DNA of 64,000 nt from Sphingomonas desiccabilis (GTDB lineage Bacteria; Pseudomonadota; Alphaproteobacteria; Sphingomonadales; Sphingomonadaceae), in contig NZ_SDPT01000001.1 of assembly GCF_004135605.1 (NCBI RefSeq), forward strand, positions 868,001 through 932,000, given 5' to 3'. Under the pieces are notes generated by a model. It saw only the letters and a list, made by a program, of their open reading frames with translations. It made no database searches and was not told where the DNA came from. Below, in pieces: positions 30,763 through 40,189 of the stretch (its first letter is position 1; each line of letters begins with the position of its first letter). The position numbers were made by a program, and so were the translations under genes.

Positions 30763-31365
30763 ATGGCGAAGGTTCTGGTGCTCTATTATTCGTCCTACGG
30801 CCACATCATGAAGATGGCCGAGGCTGTGGCCGAGGGCGCGCGCGGCGCCGGCGCCGAGGTCGACATCCGCCGCGTCGCCGAGACGGTGCCGGAGGATCTC
30901 GCCCGCGCCTCTCACTATGTGATGGATCAGCCCTATCCGGTGCTGGAAGACGTGAACGAGCTCGCCAATTATGACGCGATCATCGTCGGTACCGGCACCC
31001 GCTATGGCCGCATGACCAGCCAGATGGCGGCGTTCTGGGACAAGACCGGCGGCGTCTGGGCGCGCGGCGCGCTGATCGGCAAGGTGGGCGGCGCCTTCAC
31101 CTCGACGGCCAGCCAGCATGGCGGGCAGGAGACGACGCTGTTCTCGATCATCACCAACCTGCTGCACCACGGCCTTGCCATCGTCGGGCTCGACTATGGC
31201 TTCCAGGGGCAGATGGGCGTGGACGAGGTGCGCGGCGGATCGCCCTATGGCGCGACCACGATCGCGGGCGGCGACGGCAGCCGCCAGCCGCACGAGGAGG
31301 AACTCGAGTCGGCGCGCTACCAGGGCCGCCGCATCGCCGAGACCGCGGCCAAGCTCACCGCCTGA
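30763..31365 (+). CDS. wrbA: NAD(P)H:quinone oxidoreductase WrbA
   Basis: 200 residues. Flavodoxin-like tetrameric enzyme that reduces quinones by two electrons using FMN. The FMN phosphate loop is [15 protein letters not shown], followed by [13 protein letters not shown] and [12 protein letters not shown]. The C-terminal GASPYG-type loop appears here as [17 protein letters not shown]. Ribosome site AAGGAG is seven bases before the ATG. It is probably regulated with pirin by the divergent LysR protein. Confidence 0.96.
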   Translation: MAKVLVLYYSSYGHIMKMAEAVAEGARGAGAEVDIRRVAETVPEDLARASHYVMDQPYPVLEDVNELANYDAIIVGTGTRYGRMTSQMAAFWDKTGGVWARGALIGKVGGAFTSTASQHGGQETTLFSIITNLLHHGLAIVGLDYGFQGQMGVDEVRGGSPYGATTIAGGDGSRQPHEEELESARYQGRRIAETAAKLTA

Positions 31366-31374
31366 TCCGGGGTA

Positions 31375-31397
31375 CCCGCCGCTCCCGAAGCGGCGGG
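31375..31397. terminator. hairpin between convergent wrbA and VanY-like gene
   Basis: A perfect 9-base stem (CCCGCCGCT with AGCGGCGGG) and a five-base loop sit between the two converging stops. There is no T-run, so termination strength is uncertain. Confidence 0.55.
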
Positions 31398-31399
31398 CC

Positions 31400-32290
31400 T
31401 CAGCCCTGCGGCGTCGGTCCCGTGGCTTGCACGGGAGCCGGCGCCGCCGGTTGCTTCGGGGCCGGAGCGGCAGGTGCCGCAGGCCGCGGCGCCAGCAGCC
31501 GCTTGTCCTCCGGACGGTTGGGATAGGCGGGGAAGCGCGCGGCGGCCGGCGCGAACACCCCGCGGGCGGTTGCCGCGCCCGGCGCGTTCGGCGTGCGGCC
31601 GACCCAGCGCCAGTGCCAGGGCTCCCACTTCACCTGCTGCTTGTTGCCGGCCGGGAAGGACTGCTCGAAGCCGAACTCGGCGGCATTCGCGATCAGCCAG
31701 CGGCCGGCGGGGGTGGCGGCGAAGCAGGCCTCCGCATCCGGGCAGCCGCCGCGGTCGCGCGTGCCGAAGTCTACCACATAGCCGGTCGCATGCTCGCTGA
31801 ACCCCGGCGGCGCCGATGCCCAGGCGCGCTCGCGAAAGCTGCTGCTCCCGTCCGGGTTGATGCCGCCGCAGAAGGTTTGGCGCTGCAGGCGGACGGAGCG
31901 GTGGCAGGACACCGCCCGCAGCTTGCCCGCGATCGCCGGATCCTGGTTGGCGCGGGCGAGCAGTGCCTGGAGGTCCGCCAGCATCGCCGGGTGGATGCGA
32001 CAGCTGCCGCCCGGCGCGAACTCCTCCGGCGCCGGGATCAGCGCGGTTTCCACCGTGTCCGGGTAGGGGAAGTGGTTGAACAGCCGGCCGTCCGGTCCCG
32101 GCTGGACGATGCCGCGGTCGCACAGCGCGATCGGCGCGCGGTTGACGGCGACGGCGGGCGGCGGTGCTGCCGGCGCAGGTGTTTGCGCGGGCGCCGGTAC
32201 CACCGGCGCCTCGACCGAGGCGGGCTTGGGCGCCGAGCAGGCGGCAAGCGCCAGCACCAGCGCAGCGGACATCCGCAGGGAGTTACGCAA
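31400..32290 (-). CDS. VanY/M15-type peptidase lipoprotein
   Basis: 296 residues. The start is a TTG because AGGAGG sits five bases before it. An ATG six codons later has no such site. A lipobox (LALAAC) follows a short signal, so it is probably an outer-membrane lipoprotein, with a Pro/Ala-rich linker. The M15 zinc-peptidase core has SEHATGYVVDFG (His and Asp ligands) and EPWHWRWVG (catalytic Glu and His ligand). Likely a D,D-carboxypeptidase trimming peptidoglycan peptides. The C-terminus is again Pro/Ala-rich. Confidence 0.85.
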   Translation of the reverse strand: MRNSLRMSAALVLALAACSAPKPASVEAPVVPAPAQTPAPAAPPPAVAVNRAPIALCDRGIVQPGPDGRLFNHFPYPDTVETALIPAPEEFAPGGSCRIHPAMLADLQALLARANQDPAIAGKLRAVSCHRSVRLQRQTFCGGINPDGSSSFRERAWASAPPGFSEHATGYVVDFGTRDRGGCPDAEACFAATPAGRWLIANAAEFGFEQSFPAGNKQQVKWEPWHWRWVGRTPNAPGAATARGVFAPAAARFPAYPNRPEDKRLLAPRPAAPAAPAPKQPAAPAPVQATGPTPQG

Positions 32291-32380
32291 TCCGACCTCC
32301 TGAACCGCACGCGACGGCGCTGCCGCCTTTCGGTGCCTGCGCTCTGGCATGTGGGCGACGGCGGTGGCAAGGGACCTCCC

Positions 32381-33031
32381 ATGCTGGATGACCTTGTGCT
32401 CTTCATCGATGGCGAAGCGATCGTGATCGACAAACCGGCGGGGCTGCCGGTCGACCGCCCGCGGGATCGCAGCCCGAGCATCGAATCGCGGCTGGACGAG
32501 CTGACCTTCGGCTTCCAGCGGCTGCCGACGCCGGTCCACCGTCTGGACCGGGATACCAGCGGCTGCCTGCTGCTCGCCCGCAATCCCAAGGCGCACGCCC
32601 GCTTCCAGCAGGCGTTCGAGGGCGGGCTGGTGCAGAAGCGCTACCTGGCCGTGCTCGACGGCGTGCCCACGGAAAGCTCCGGCACGATCGACCTGCCGCT
32701 CGCCAAGGTGAGCAGCGCCGAAGCGGGCTGGCGGATGGTCGGCGATCCCGAGGGAAAGCCGGCGCGCACCAACTGGAAGCTGCTGCGCGCCGAAGGCGGC
32801 CGCGCGCTGGTCGCCTTCTTCCCCGAGACGGGCCGCACCCACCAGATCCGCGTCCACGCCGCCGAGGCGCTGGGCGCGCCGGTGGCGGGCGACCCGGTCT
32901 ATGGCCGGCCGGGCGGCGCGATGCTGCTCCACGCCGCGCAGCTGACCGTGCCCCGCGCCAACAAGCCCCCGGTGGAGGCGACCGCGCCGCTGCCGCCGAG
33001 CTTCGCAGCCGCTGGCTTCGGGGACAGCTGA
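32381..33031 (+). CDS. RluA-family pseudouridine synthase
   Basis: 216 residues, catalytic domain only, with no S4 domain. The catalytic Asp lies in HRLDRDTSGCLLLAR. The tail has the TGRTHQIRVHAAEALGAPVAGDPVYG motif of the family. Short RluA-type enzymes modify one or a few uridines in 23S rRNA or tRNA; which one cannot be read here. It is divergent from the VanY-like gene and 12 bases ahead of arfB, so probably co-transcribed with it. Confidence 0.92.
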   Translation: MLDDLVLFIDGEAIVIDKPAGLPVDRPRDRSPSIESRLDELTFGFQRLPTPVHRLDRDTSGCLLLARNPKAHARFQQAFEGGLVQKRYLAVLDGVPTESSGTIDLPLAKVSSAEAGWRMVGDPEGKPARTNWKLLRAEGGRALVAFFPETGRTHQIRVHAAEALGAPVAGDPVYGRPGGAMLLHAAQLTVPRANKPPVEATAPLPPSFAAAGFGDS

Positions 33032-33043
33032 GGCGCCGCCCGC

Positions 33044-33469
33044 ATGGCAGCCATCCCGATCACCCGCTCGATCAGCATCGACAGCGACGAGCTCGTCGAA
33101 AGCTTCACGCGCGCGAGCGGGCCGGGCGGGCAGCACGTCAACACGACCGACAGCGCGGTGCTGCTGCGTTTCGACGTGGCGGCTTCCCCGAGCCTGCCGG
33201 AAGCCGTGAAGAACCGGCTGGCCGAGCTGGCGGGATCGCGGATGACGCGCGAAGGCGTGCTGGTCTTGCGCAGCGAGGGGGCGCGTTCCCAGCTCCTCAA
33301 CCGAGAGGAAGTGCGCGAGCGGCTGGTCGCCCTGATCCGGGAGGCGACCTTTGTCCCGCGCAAGCGCAAGCCGACCAAGCCCAGCCGCGCGGCAAAGGCG
33401 CGGCGGGTGGACGAGAAAAAGGGCCGCAGCGCCGTCAAGGCCGGACGCGGCAAGGTCCGCGTCGACTGA
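33044..33469 (+). CDS. arfB: alternative ribosome-rescue factor ArfB (YaeJ)
   Basis: 141 residues. The GGQ motif for peptidyl-tRNA hydrolysis is in GPGGQHVNTTDSAVLLRFD. The C-terminal tail is long and basic, with many Lys and Arg (KPTKPSRAAKARRVDEKKGR), as needed to sit in the empty mRNA channel of stalled ribosomes. No codon-recognition domain, so it is not a true release factor. Confidence 0.95.
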   Translation: MAAIPITRSISIDSDELVESFTRASGPGGQHVNTTDSAVLLRFDVAASPSLPEAVKNRLAELAGSRMTREGVLVLRSEGARSQLLNREEVRERLVALIREATFVPRKRKPTKPSRAAKARRVDEKKGRSAVKAGRGKVRVD

Positions 33470-33498
33470 GCGCCGGGCCGCAACGAAAAAGGAACGCC

Positions 33499-33987
33499 AT
33501 GTACGTCTTCGACATCGCCGCCGGCTCCAAGCAGGAGCTGTACCGCGAACTCGCCAATGCGCTCGATGCGCTCACCGCCGACGAGCCGGATGCGGTCGCC
33601 AACATGGCGAACGCGGCGGCGCTCTTGTGGGAATATCTGCCCGACCTCAACTGGTCCGGCTTCTACCGCAACGTCGCCGACGAACTGGTGCTGGGGCCGT
33701 TCCAGGGCAAGGCCGCCTGCATCCGCATCCCGTTCGGCAGGGGCGTGTGCGGCGCCGCTGCGTCCACCCGCGAGACTCAGCGCGTGGAAGACGTGCACGC
33801 CTTCCCCGGGCACATCGCCTGCGACGCCGCCAGCCGCTCGGAGCTGGTGGTGCCGATCGTCCACGACGGCCGCCTGCTCGGCGTGCTCGATCTCGACAGC
33901 CCCTCGCCGGCGCGCTTCGACGCCGAGGACGCGGCCGGCTGCGAGATGCTGATGCAGCGGCTCGCGCCGCGCATCGCGGGCGCCTGA
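33499..33987 (+). CDS. msrC: free methionine-(R)-sulfoxide reductase (GAF domain)
   Basis: 162 residues, a single GAF domain. Reduces free Met-R-sulfoxide. Three cysteines at 74, 84 and 108 keep the exact spacing of the E. coli enzyme (84, 94, 118). Motifs are LNWSGFYR, PFGRGVCGAAA and HIACDAASRSELVVPI. A good ribosome site (AAAAAGGA) precedes the ATG. It likely belongs to the same run as the RluA-type gene and arfB. Confidence 0.94.
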   Translation: MYVFDIAAGSKQELYRELANALDALTADEPDAVANMANAAALLWEYLPDLNWSGFYRNVADELVLGPFQGKAACIRIPFGRGVCGAAASTRETQRVEDVHAFPGHIACDAASRSELVVPIVHDGRLLGVLDLDSPSPARFDAEDAAGCEMLMQRLAPRIAGA

Positions 33988-33994
33988 CCTCGCG

Positions 33995-34612
33995 TCACTC
34001 GGTGGGAGTGGGCTCCGGCGTGGGGCTCGGCTGCGGCTCGGGAAGCGCGACCGCGATGTCGACGCGGCGGTTGCGCGCGCGGCCGGCTTCGTCGTCGCTG
34101 CCGTCCGGATTGGCGTTGGGCGCCACCGGCCGGTTTTCACCGAGCGCGATCACGGTGATGCGATCCTTGGCCACGCCTTTTGCGATCAGATAGTCGCGCA
34201 CCGCCTCCGCGCGGCGCCGCGACGCGCGCAGGTTGTCCGCGTCCGAGCCCTTGGAGTCGCTGTGGCCGCTCAGCCGGATGGGACCGCCGGCCTGGAGCGC
34301 GGGTTCGGCCAGCAGCGTGTCGAGCATGGCCTTGGCCGGGTCGTCCAGGGCGGCGCCCTTGGGGAACTGGACGGTCCTCTCGATCGGCTCGAGCGGCGGC
34401 GGCGTGGGTTCGGCATCCGGTTCCGTTTCCGGGCGGATGATCGACTTGCCTTCGGGCGTCGGCTCGGGCGCCGGGGTGACGTTGGCGACGTCCGGCTCGG
34501 CGCTGTTCTCGGCCGGAGCGGGGTCGGCGCGGTTGCCCTCGGAAGGGCCGCATCCCGCCAGAAGCGCGGCCAGCCCGCCGGCCGCCACCGCGTGGCACAA
34601 GGTCCGTTTCAT
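33995..34612 (-). CDS. OmpA-family lipoprotein
   Basis: 205 residues. The signal with lipobox (LAALLAGC) is followed by a Pro/Glu-rich spacer, then an OmpA peptidoglycan-binding domain (SGHSDSKGSDADNLRASRRR, ending NRRVDI), and a Pro/Thr/Glu-rich tail. Likely anchors the outer membrane to the cell wall. Its ATG overlaps the antiporter stop by four bases (ATGA), so the two genes are coupled. Confidence 0.9.
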   Translation of the reverse strand: MKRTLCHAVAAGGLAALLAGCGPSEGNRADPAPAENSAEPDVANVTPAPEPTPEGKSIIRPETEPDAEPTPPPLEPIERTVQFPKGAALDDPAKAMLDTLLAEPALQAGGPIRLSGHSDSKGSDADNLRASRRRAEAVRDYLIAKGVAKDRITVIALGENRPVAPNANPDGSDDEAGRARNRRVDIAVALPEPQPSPTPEPTPTE

Positions 34613-36435
34613 CGTTCCTCCCCAATCAGGTTCTCGTTTCGGGTCTCCGGCTCGCGCACGCGGGGCGGGGCGTAGGAGACGATCACGTCGCCGGGCTGCG
34701 GCGTCGGCCGCGTGGCATGGGTGAAGAAGCGCAGCGTCCCGTTCTTGCGCAACAACAGCAGCATGTCGGCTTCGTCGGGCAGCACCGCCTTTGCGTCGGC
34801 AAAGTCGAACTGCTCGCTGATGCGGGTCTTGCGGAACGACCAGCCGGCTCGTTCGCGCTCGGTGATCTCCTCGACGCCCAGGCCTGAGGTGAACAGCGCG
34901 CGGCCGCGCAGCGCCTCCGGCAGAGCCCGCGGATCGCCGCTCGCGTCGCCCAGCTGGTATACCGCGTCGCGGCCGATCTGCGGCGCGAATTCGCTGCATA
35001 CCAGCGCGTTATAGGCTTCGTTCTCGGAGGTCGCGGCCAGGACCTGGAACTGGCTGAGGTCCAGCTGTTCCTCGGTCGCCTCCGCCAGGATCTCGCCGTG
35101 ATAGGTCGGGATGCCGCGCTGCCGGGCGGGCGCAAGCCGCTGCCAGCTGCTGTCGCTCACCAGCACCGGCACCTCGAGCGAGCGGAGGTGCTCGGCGAGC
35201 GCCAGGCTCCAGTCGGTGCTCCCCACGATCAGCAGGCCGCGCTCGCTCGCGCCGGTGACCTTCAGCCAGCGTGCCACGGTGCGGATGCTGAAGCCGTGGG
35301 CGATGATCGTGGTGACAACGACCGCAAAGGACAGGGTCACCAGGATGTCGCCGTCGCTGTAGCCGAGCCGGTCGAGCCGGAGCGCGAACAGCCCCGACAC
35401 GGCGACCGCCACCACGCCGCGCGGTGCGATCCAGGCGACCAGCAGCCGCTCGTTCCAGGGCACCCGGCTGAACGCGAGGCTGAGGAGCACGGTCGCCGGC
35501 CGCACCAGCAGCAGCAGCGCCACCAGGAAGCCGGCGAACCGCCATTCGAAGCGGCGCAGCACCTCCAGGTCGAGCTGTGCGGAGAGCAGCACGAACACCC
35601 CGGAGATCAGGAGGACGGTGATGTTCTCCTTGAACGGGTGGACGTCGCGCAGCGAATCGAGCTTCATGTTCGCAAGCGCGACACCCATCACCGTGACCGC
35701 CAGCAGCCCCGTCTCCTGCTGGATCAGGTTCGACAGCACAAAGGTGCCGATCACCGCGACCAGGAGGACGGGCGCCTTCAGATATTCCGGCACATGCCCG
35801 CGCGGGAACGCCCAGGCGATCGCCCGCGCCACCGCATAGCCGATCAGGCCAGCCAGCACCGCGGCCGCCAGCAGCGACACGATTACGCCGCCGAGCGAGG
35901 CGCCGGCTTCCGATCGGCGGAGATATTCGTAGGTGATGACCGCGCAGAGCGCGCCGAAGGGATCGTTGACGATCGCCTCCCACTTCAGGATCGCGCGCGG
36001 GCGCGGCGCGACGTTGCTCTGGCGCAGCAGCGGCAGGACCACGGTGGGGCCGGTGACCACCATGACGCCGGCGAACAGGATCGCGACCGGCCACACCAGC
36101 CCGGCGACATAGTAGCAGGCGACCGCACCCAGCGCCCAGCCGACCGGGATGCCTATCAGCGCCAGGCGGGTGACTGCGCCCTCGGTCTTGCGCAGCTCGC
36201 GGAAATTGAGGCTGAGCCCACCCTCGAACAGGATCACCGCGACCGCGATCGAGATAGCGGGTTCGAGCAGCGGGCCGAAGGCGGCATGCGGGTCGATCAG
36301 GCCGGTCACGGGACCCGCGAAGATCCCCGCCACCAGCATCAGCGCGATGGCGGGCCAGCCCGTTCGCCAGGCGACCCATTGCGCGCCGATGCCGAGCACG
36401 CCGATGAGCGCGAAGAGGAGAGCCTGTTGTTCCAT
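34609..36435 (-). CDS. CPA1-type cation:proton antiporter with TrkA-like domain
   Basis: 608 residues. Twelve or so membrane helices fill about 1-390, including the ion-binding segment GALCAVITYEY near the conserved KWEAIVNDPFGA. A Rossmann-type TrkA_N region (LLIVGSTDWSLALAEHLRSL) and a C-terminal TrkA_C-like region (VIVSYAPPR near the end) follow. Exchanges Na+ or K+ for H+ at the inner membrane, probably gated by a nucleotide. It is coupled to an OmpA lipoprotein and divergent from a GT2 gene. Confidence 0.91.
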   Translation of the reverse strand: MEQQALLFALIGVLGIGAQWVAWRTGWPAIALMLVAGIFAGPVTGLIDPHAAFGPLLEPAISIAVAVILFEGGLSLNFRELRKTEGAVTRLALIGIPVGWALGAVACYYVAGLVWPVAILFAGVMVVTGPTVVLPLLRQSNVAPRPRAILKWEAIVNDPFGALCAVITYEYLRRSEAGASLGGVIVSLLAAAVLAGLIGYAVARAIAWAFPRGHVPEYLKAPVLLVAVIGTFVLSNLIQQETGLLAVTVMGVALANMKLDSLRDVHPFKENITVLLISGVFVLLSAQLDLEVLRRFEWRFAGFLVALLLLVRPATVLLSLAFSRVPWNERLLVAWIAPRGVVAVAVSGLFALRLDRLGYSDGDILVTLSFAVVVTTIIAHGFSIRTVARWLKVTGASERGLLIVGSTDWSLALAEHLRSLEVPVLVSDSSWQRLAPARQRGIPTYHGEILAEATEEQLDLSQFQVLAATSENEAYNALVCSEFAPQIGRDAVYQLGDASGDPRALPEALRGRALFTSGLGVEEITERERAGWSFRKTRISEQFDFADAKAVLPDEADMLLLLRKNGTLRFFTHATRPTPQPGDVIVSYAPPRVREPETRNENLIGEER

Positions 36436-36511
36436 GGGAGCGCGATACCCGCCCGGGCCGGGTGTCGCAAATTCGCGTGGCTTTGCCGGGGCAGGCGGCT
36501 ATCCCCGCGGC

Positions 36512-37549
36512 ATGGCAACTCCGACCGTCTCCGTCGTCATTCCGGTCCACAATCGGGCGCATCTGGTGGGGGATGCCGTCCGCAGCATCCTGGCCCAGTG
36601 GTTCGGCGACTTCGAGCTGGTGGTGGTGGACGACGGATCGACGGATGAATCGGTCGCGGTGGTCGAGGGCTTCGGCGATCCGCGCATCCGGGTGGTGCGG
36701 CACGCCCGCAACCTCGGGATTCCGGACGCACGCAACACCGGCCTGGATGCCGCGCGGGGCAGGCTGATCGCCTGGCTCGACAGCGACGACATCGCCCGGC
36801 CGGAGCGGCTGGGCGCACAGGTCGACTTCCTTGCCCGCAACCCCGACATCGCCCTGGTCGGCAGCTGCGCGGGCAAGATCGACAAGGACGGCCGGCGCAA
36901 GCGCGGCGTGCGCGTCCCGCCGCTCGAATCCGGCGACATCGCCGCATGGCTGCTGTTCCGGTCGGCCTTCCAGCAATCCTCGGTGATGGGCCGGGCCGAG
37001 GTGCTCAAGGCGCATCCCTACGACCGCAGCTTCGACGTGTGCGAGGACCTCGACGTGTTCGTGCGCCTGTCGCGCAGCCACCGGCTGGCGAACCTGCCGC
37101 AGGTGCTGGCGGACCGGCGGGTGCATCCGGGGCAGACCGTCTCCCAGCGGCAGGACCGCATCCGCGAGCGCAAGACCCTGCTCTACGCGGGGCCGCTGGC
37201 CGAACTCGGCATGGGCTTCGAGGCGGAGGATCTTCGCCGCCACACGCTCTTGGGCAAGACGAAGCTGAAGGGGGTCGAGGCGCCGCCGGATTTCCTGCAA
37301 TGGGCCGACGACTGGCTGCAGACGCTGCGCGCGCGCAACGCGGAGAGCCGCTATGTCCCGCCCGAGGGGATGGCTCTGGCGACGGGCTGGTTCTGGCTGC
37401 TCGCCTGTCGCGTGGCGATGCCGACGCTGGGGCGGGCTGCGGCGGTGCGGGCCTACCTGCGCTCGCCGCTGGCGCGGGGATTGATCCGCGGGCCGGCACG
37501 GGGCTGGCTGGCGGCGAGCGCGCCCGTGCTGCTGGGCTTCAGGCGCTAG
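36512..37549 (+). CDS. GT2-family glycosyltransferase
   Basis: 345 residues. GT-A fold with VSVVIPVHNRAHLV, ELVVVDDGSTD, LGIPDARNTGLDAARG and metal-binding DSDD in IAWLDSDDIARP. The acceptor side has CEDLDVFVRLS. A weakly hydrophobic C-terminal stretch follows. Stop codons overlap the converging nucleotidyltransferase gene by four bases. It belongs with the envelope cluster that runs to 45290. Sugar and acceptor unknown. Confidence 0.92.
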   Translation: MATPTVSVVIPVHNRAHLVGDAVRSILAQWFGDFELVVVDDGSTDESVAVVEGFGDPRIRVVRHARNLGIPDARNTGLDAARGRLIAWLDSDDIARPERLGAQVDFLARNPDIALVGSCAGKIDKDGRRKRGVRVPPLESGDIAAWLLFRSAFQQSSVMGRAEVLKAHPYDRSFDVCEDLDVFVRLSRSHRLANLPQVLADRRVHPGQTVSQRQDRIRERKTLLYAGPLAELGMGFEAEDLRRHTLLGKTKLKGVEAPPDFLQWADDWLQTLRARNAESRYVPPEGMALATGWFWLLACRVAMPTLGRAAAVRAYLRSPLARGLIRGPARGWLAASAPVLLGFRR

Positions 37550-38292
37550 TCGATCAGGCGGCGGACGAGGTCCAGGTCGGCAGGCTTGTCGACATCCACC
37601 GCCGCCAGGCCGAACGGGCTCGCGACCGCGCGGGCGGAGATGCCGGCGGCGGCTCCCAGCCGCATGAGCGCCTGGTCGAGCGTGAGCCGCCCGACCAGAT
37701 AGCGCAGCAGCGTTCCGGTGCCGAGCCGCCGCACGATCCGCCACGGGCGCTTGCGATCCGCCTCCACCTGCGACCACAGGTCGAGTGCGGCATTGGCCCT
37801 GGGCGTCGCCAGGTAGAAGAGGTTGCACCCCGACCAGCTTCCATCGGCGAAGCGCAGATAGGTGCGCTTGGTCTCCGGCACCGCCGCCTCGATCACGTCC
37901 CGGCGGGCGAGCAGCGCGGTCACGTCCGCACCCGCCGGCGTCGCCGCGAGGAAGCGGGTGATCCACTCCGGTTCGAGCAGCGCATGGTCGGCGGTGGTGA
38001 CCAGCAGCGGCGTGCCCAGGGTTGCGAGTCCGCTGCGGGTGCTGCGGCTGGGGCCGGCCTCGGCGGTCAGCACCTCGACCCCGAGCGTTCCGGCATGGGC
38101 GGCGACGGCCGGGTCCGAGACGGAGACGCCGATGCGGGTGGCGCCGGCGGCGCGGAGCGACCGGACGACGCGGGCGAGCATCGTCACGCCGCCGACTTCG
38201 ATCAGCGCCTTGGCGGGCACGCCGGCATAGTCGGCCACCGGATCGGCACCGCCCCGCGAGCCCGCGAGCACCAGGGCGTTGAACGCGCTCAT
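37546..38292 (-). CDS. MobA/NTP-transferase-like protein
   Basis: 248 residues. GT-A nucleotidyltransferase fold: NALVLAGSRGGADPVADY at the nucleotide loop, then PAKALIEVGGVTMLARVVRSL, and VTTADHALLEPEW in place of the usual DxP/GD metal loop. The late LAAVDVDKPADLDLVRRLI matches NTP transferases ('DIDTPEDL'). Probably couples NTP to a sugar phosphate or alcohol phosphate. It overlaps the next gene upstream by four bases (ATGA) and closes the minus-strand cluster. Confidence 0.82.
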   Translation of the reverse strand: MSAFNALVLAGSRGGADPVADYAGVPAKALIEVGGVTMLARVVRSLRAAGATRIGVSVSDPAVAAHAGTLGVEVLTAEAGPSRSTRSGLATLGTPLLVTTADHALLEPEWITRFLAATPAGADVTALLARRDVIEAAVPETKRTYLRFADGSWSGCNLFYLATPRANAALDLWSQVEADRKRPWRIVRRLGTGTLLRYLVGRLTLDQALMRLGAAAGISARAVASPFGLAAVDVDKPADLDLVRRLID

Positions 38293-39203
38293 GCCCGCGC
38301 CCGCGCGCGCCAGACCTTCCACAGCACGCCGGGGGCGGCGAGCAGGGGGTGGCGTTCCGCCCAGGGAGTCAGCTTGACGGGCACGCCAGTATGCCGCTCG
38401 ACCTTCCACGCGCCGTAGCGCGCTGCACCATCGAGCAGGAAGGCCGCCTTCACCAGCCGCAGCGCGTTGAGCGGCTTGCCCAGCCGCCGCCGCGAACGCC
38501 ACCGGCGCAGCAACTGCGCCCGTGTCTCCGCATCCAGGACCGGCGACACGCCGTCCGGCGTCCGGCGGACCTCGATCCCGGCCGCTTTCCAGGCGAGCAG
38601 GAGAAGCTCGGCATAGCGTTGCGGATCATAGGCGAGGATCTGGTCCTCGCGTCCTGGCTGTTCGACCCGCAATTCCGCGCGATAGGTCTCCCGGAACAGC
38701 GCCTTCCAATAGGCAGACGGTGCGCCATGGGCGGGGCCGAGCACGGCGGCGAAGCGGGCGGCGGTCATCGCCGCCGCCGCGATCGCGTCGACGACCGCCT
38801 CCGCCTGCGCGGCGCCGGCAATCCACAGCAGCGCACTCGGCTGCACGAAGCGGGTCCAGATGGTCGTGTCGGCCAGTTCGCCGCCGGCGGCCTCCACGAA
38901 GACGGAGAGCGGCATCGTCGCGACCTTGGCCTGGAGCATGCGGCCGCCGACGCGGACCTCCTCGAAGCTGATGTCGGGCCAGATCCGATGCGACACCATG
39001 CCGCGGATGCCGGGTGCCGGCGGCCCTTCGGTCAGCACATAGAAGTCGAGCAGCCCGTCCAGGTCCCCGGTCCGCAGCACGGAACCGTAGAACAGCACCG
39101 CCGATCCGCTGAGCCGGCCGGCGACGACGGCGGCGGCCTCGACGATCTCCGGCCGGACCTCGGCCGCCAGCATGTCGGCGATGGCGCGACGGAGCGGGCG
39201 CAT
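38289..39203 (-). CDS. nucleotidyltransferase-fold protein, function unknown
   Basis: 304 residues. Residues ~30-55 read GSAVLFYGSVLRTGDLDGLL, then DFYVL. This looks like the Pol-beta-type nucleotidyltransferase signature (GS...DxD) with altered spacing. The rest is helical and basic, with no membrane segment. Start and stop overlap with both neighbours: TGATG with the DAG-kinase-like gene and ATGA with the MobA-like gene. This tight coupling means it works in the same lipid or glycan pathway. Assignment to the fold is inference. Confidence 0.65.
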   Translation of the reverse strand: MRPLRRAIADMLAAEVRPEIVEAAAVVAGRLSGSAVLFYGSVLRTGDLDGLLDFYVLTEGPPAPGIRGMVSHRIWPDISFEEVRVGGRMLQAKVATMPLSVFVEAAGGELADTTIWTRFVQPSALLWIAGAAQAEAVVDAIAAAAMTAARFAAVLGPAHGAPSAYWKALFRETYRAELRVEQPGREDQILAYDPQRYAELLLLAWKAAGIEVRRTPDGVSPVLDAETRAQLLRRWRSRRRLGKPLNALRLVKAAFLLDGAARYGAWKVERHTGVPVKLTPWAERHPLLAAPGVLWKVWRARARA

Positions 39204-40189
39204 CACGGCGTCACGAACTGGAGCGGCCGGCCCTGGCGCACCGTGATGGTGCCGCCGTCGTAGAGCTCGCCGTCGAGGATGAAGCCGCCCTCCAGCGTGA
39301 CGGTGAAGGAACGGACGTCGTGGCGGCGGTAGCCGGCCTGCTCCAGCCATGCGGCCTCCGACCCGCGCAGCAGGGCCGGCACGGCACGCGAAAGCCGGGC
39401 GGGGGGCGCATCGACCGCCAGCATCTTCAGCCCCGCACGCTCGTGGCCGAAGGGCTTGAGCCGAAGCGGCAACCGCTCGAGCGTCGAGCTGAAGAGGATG
39501 TAGAAGGTCTTGTCGACCGGCGTGCCCCCGTCCAGCTGCAGCCGCATCGGCTCGCCCGCGCGCCACTGGTTGGCCTGGCCGCCGAACATCGTCTGGGCGA
39601 CGCCCCAGAACAGCGAGATGCCGACCGCGAAGCTGTTGAAGGCGCCGGCCTTGTGCGTGCGCTGCGCCAGCTCCGTCGCGCGCACGAAGGCGCCTGCCCC
39701 GAACAGGAAGCCGCATAGCTCCGGCCGGGTTGCATCGCCGCGCAGGATCTCGACGGACGCCCGGGCACGGACTCCGCCATGGGCGCCGGCATCCAGCGCG
39801 TCCTGCACCGTCCAGTCGCTCGGGATGCCGAGGTCGAGCGCGAGCGCGTTGGTCTTGCCCGAGGGAACGACGGCCAGCCGCGGCAGGGCGTCGCCGAAAA
39901 CCTCCTGCGCGCAGGTCAGCACGTCCCGCACGGTGCCGTCGCCGCCGTCGACCACCAGCAGCTCGATGCCCGCGTCGCGGAACTCGCGCAGCGCCTGGGC
40001 GAGCGCCGGGTGGGTTCGGGGGCCGCGGTACAGGAGGTTGGGCGTATCGGCCGGCACCACCGCCGCCTCGGCACCGCGGGTGCGGTTGCGATGGCTGCGG
40101 CTGTTGCTGATGATCCCGGTGCGCGGATGGCCGGCCCGGCGCGTGCCGGGCCCGGGGACCGTCGTTCCAAGGGGAGTGGGGGACGTCAT
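39203..40189 (-). CDS. diacylglycerol kinase / sphingosine kinase family protein
   Basis: 328 residues. LCB5/YegS fold: GIISNSRSHRNR opens the nucleotide domain, the glycine-rich GGDGTVRDVL is the ATP loop, and VVPSGKTNALALDLGIP is the second conserved loop. The late FILDGELYDGG carries the catalytic Asp region. It phosphorylates a lipid alcohol (diacylglycerol, ceramide or a related long-chain base). The ATG at MTSPTPLG is preferred to an upstream TTG. In a sphingomonad a sphingolipid substrate is possible, but this is inference. Confidence 0.88.
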   Translation of the reverse strand: MTSPTPLGTTVPGPGTRRAGHPRTGIISNSRSHRNRTRGAEAAVVPADTPNLLYRGPRTHPALAQALREFRDAGIELLVVDGGDGTVRDVLTCAQEVFGDALPRLAVVPSGKTNALALDLGIPSDWTVQDALDAGAHGGVRARASVEILRGDATRPELCGFLFGAGAFVRATELAQRTHKAGAFNSFAVGISLFWGVAQTMFGGQANQWRAGEPMRLQLDGGTPVDKTFYILFSSTLERLPLRLKPFGHERAGLKMLAVDAPPARLSRAVPALLRGSEAAWLEQAGYRRHDVRSFTVTLEGGFILDGELYDGGTITVRQGRPLQFVTP

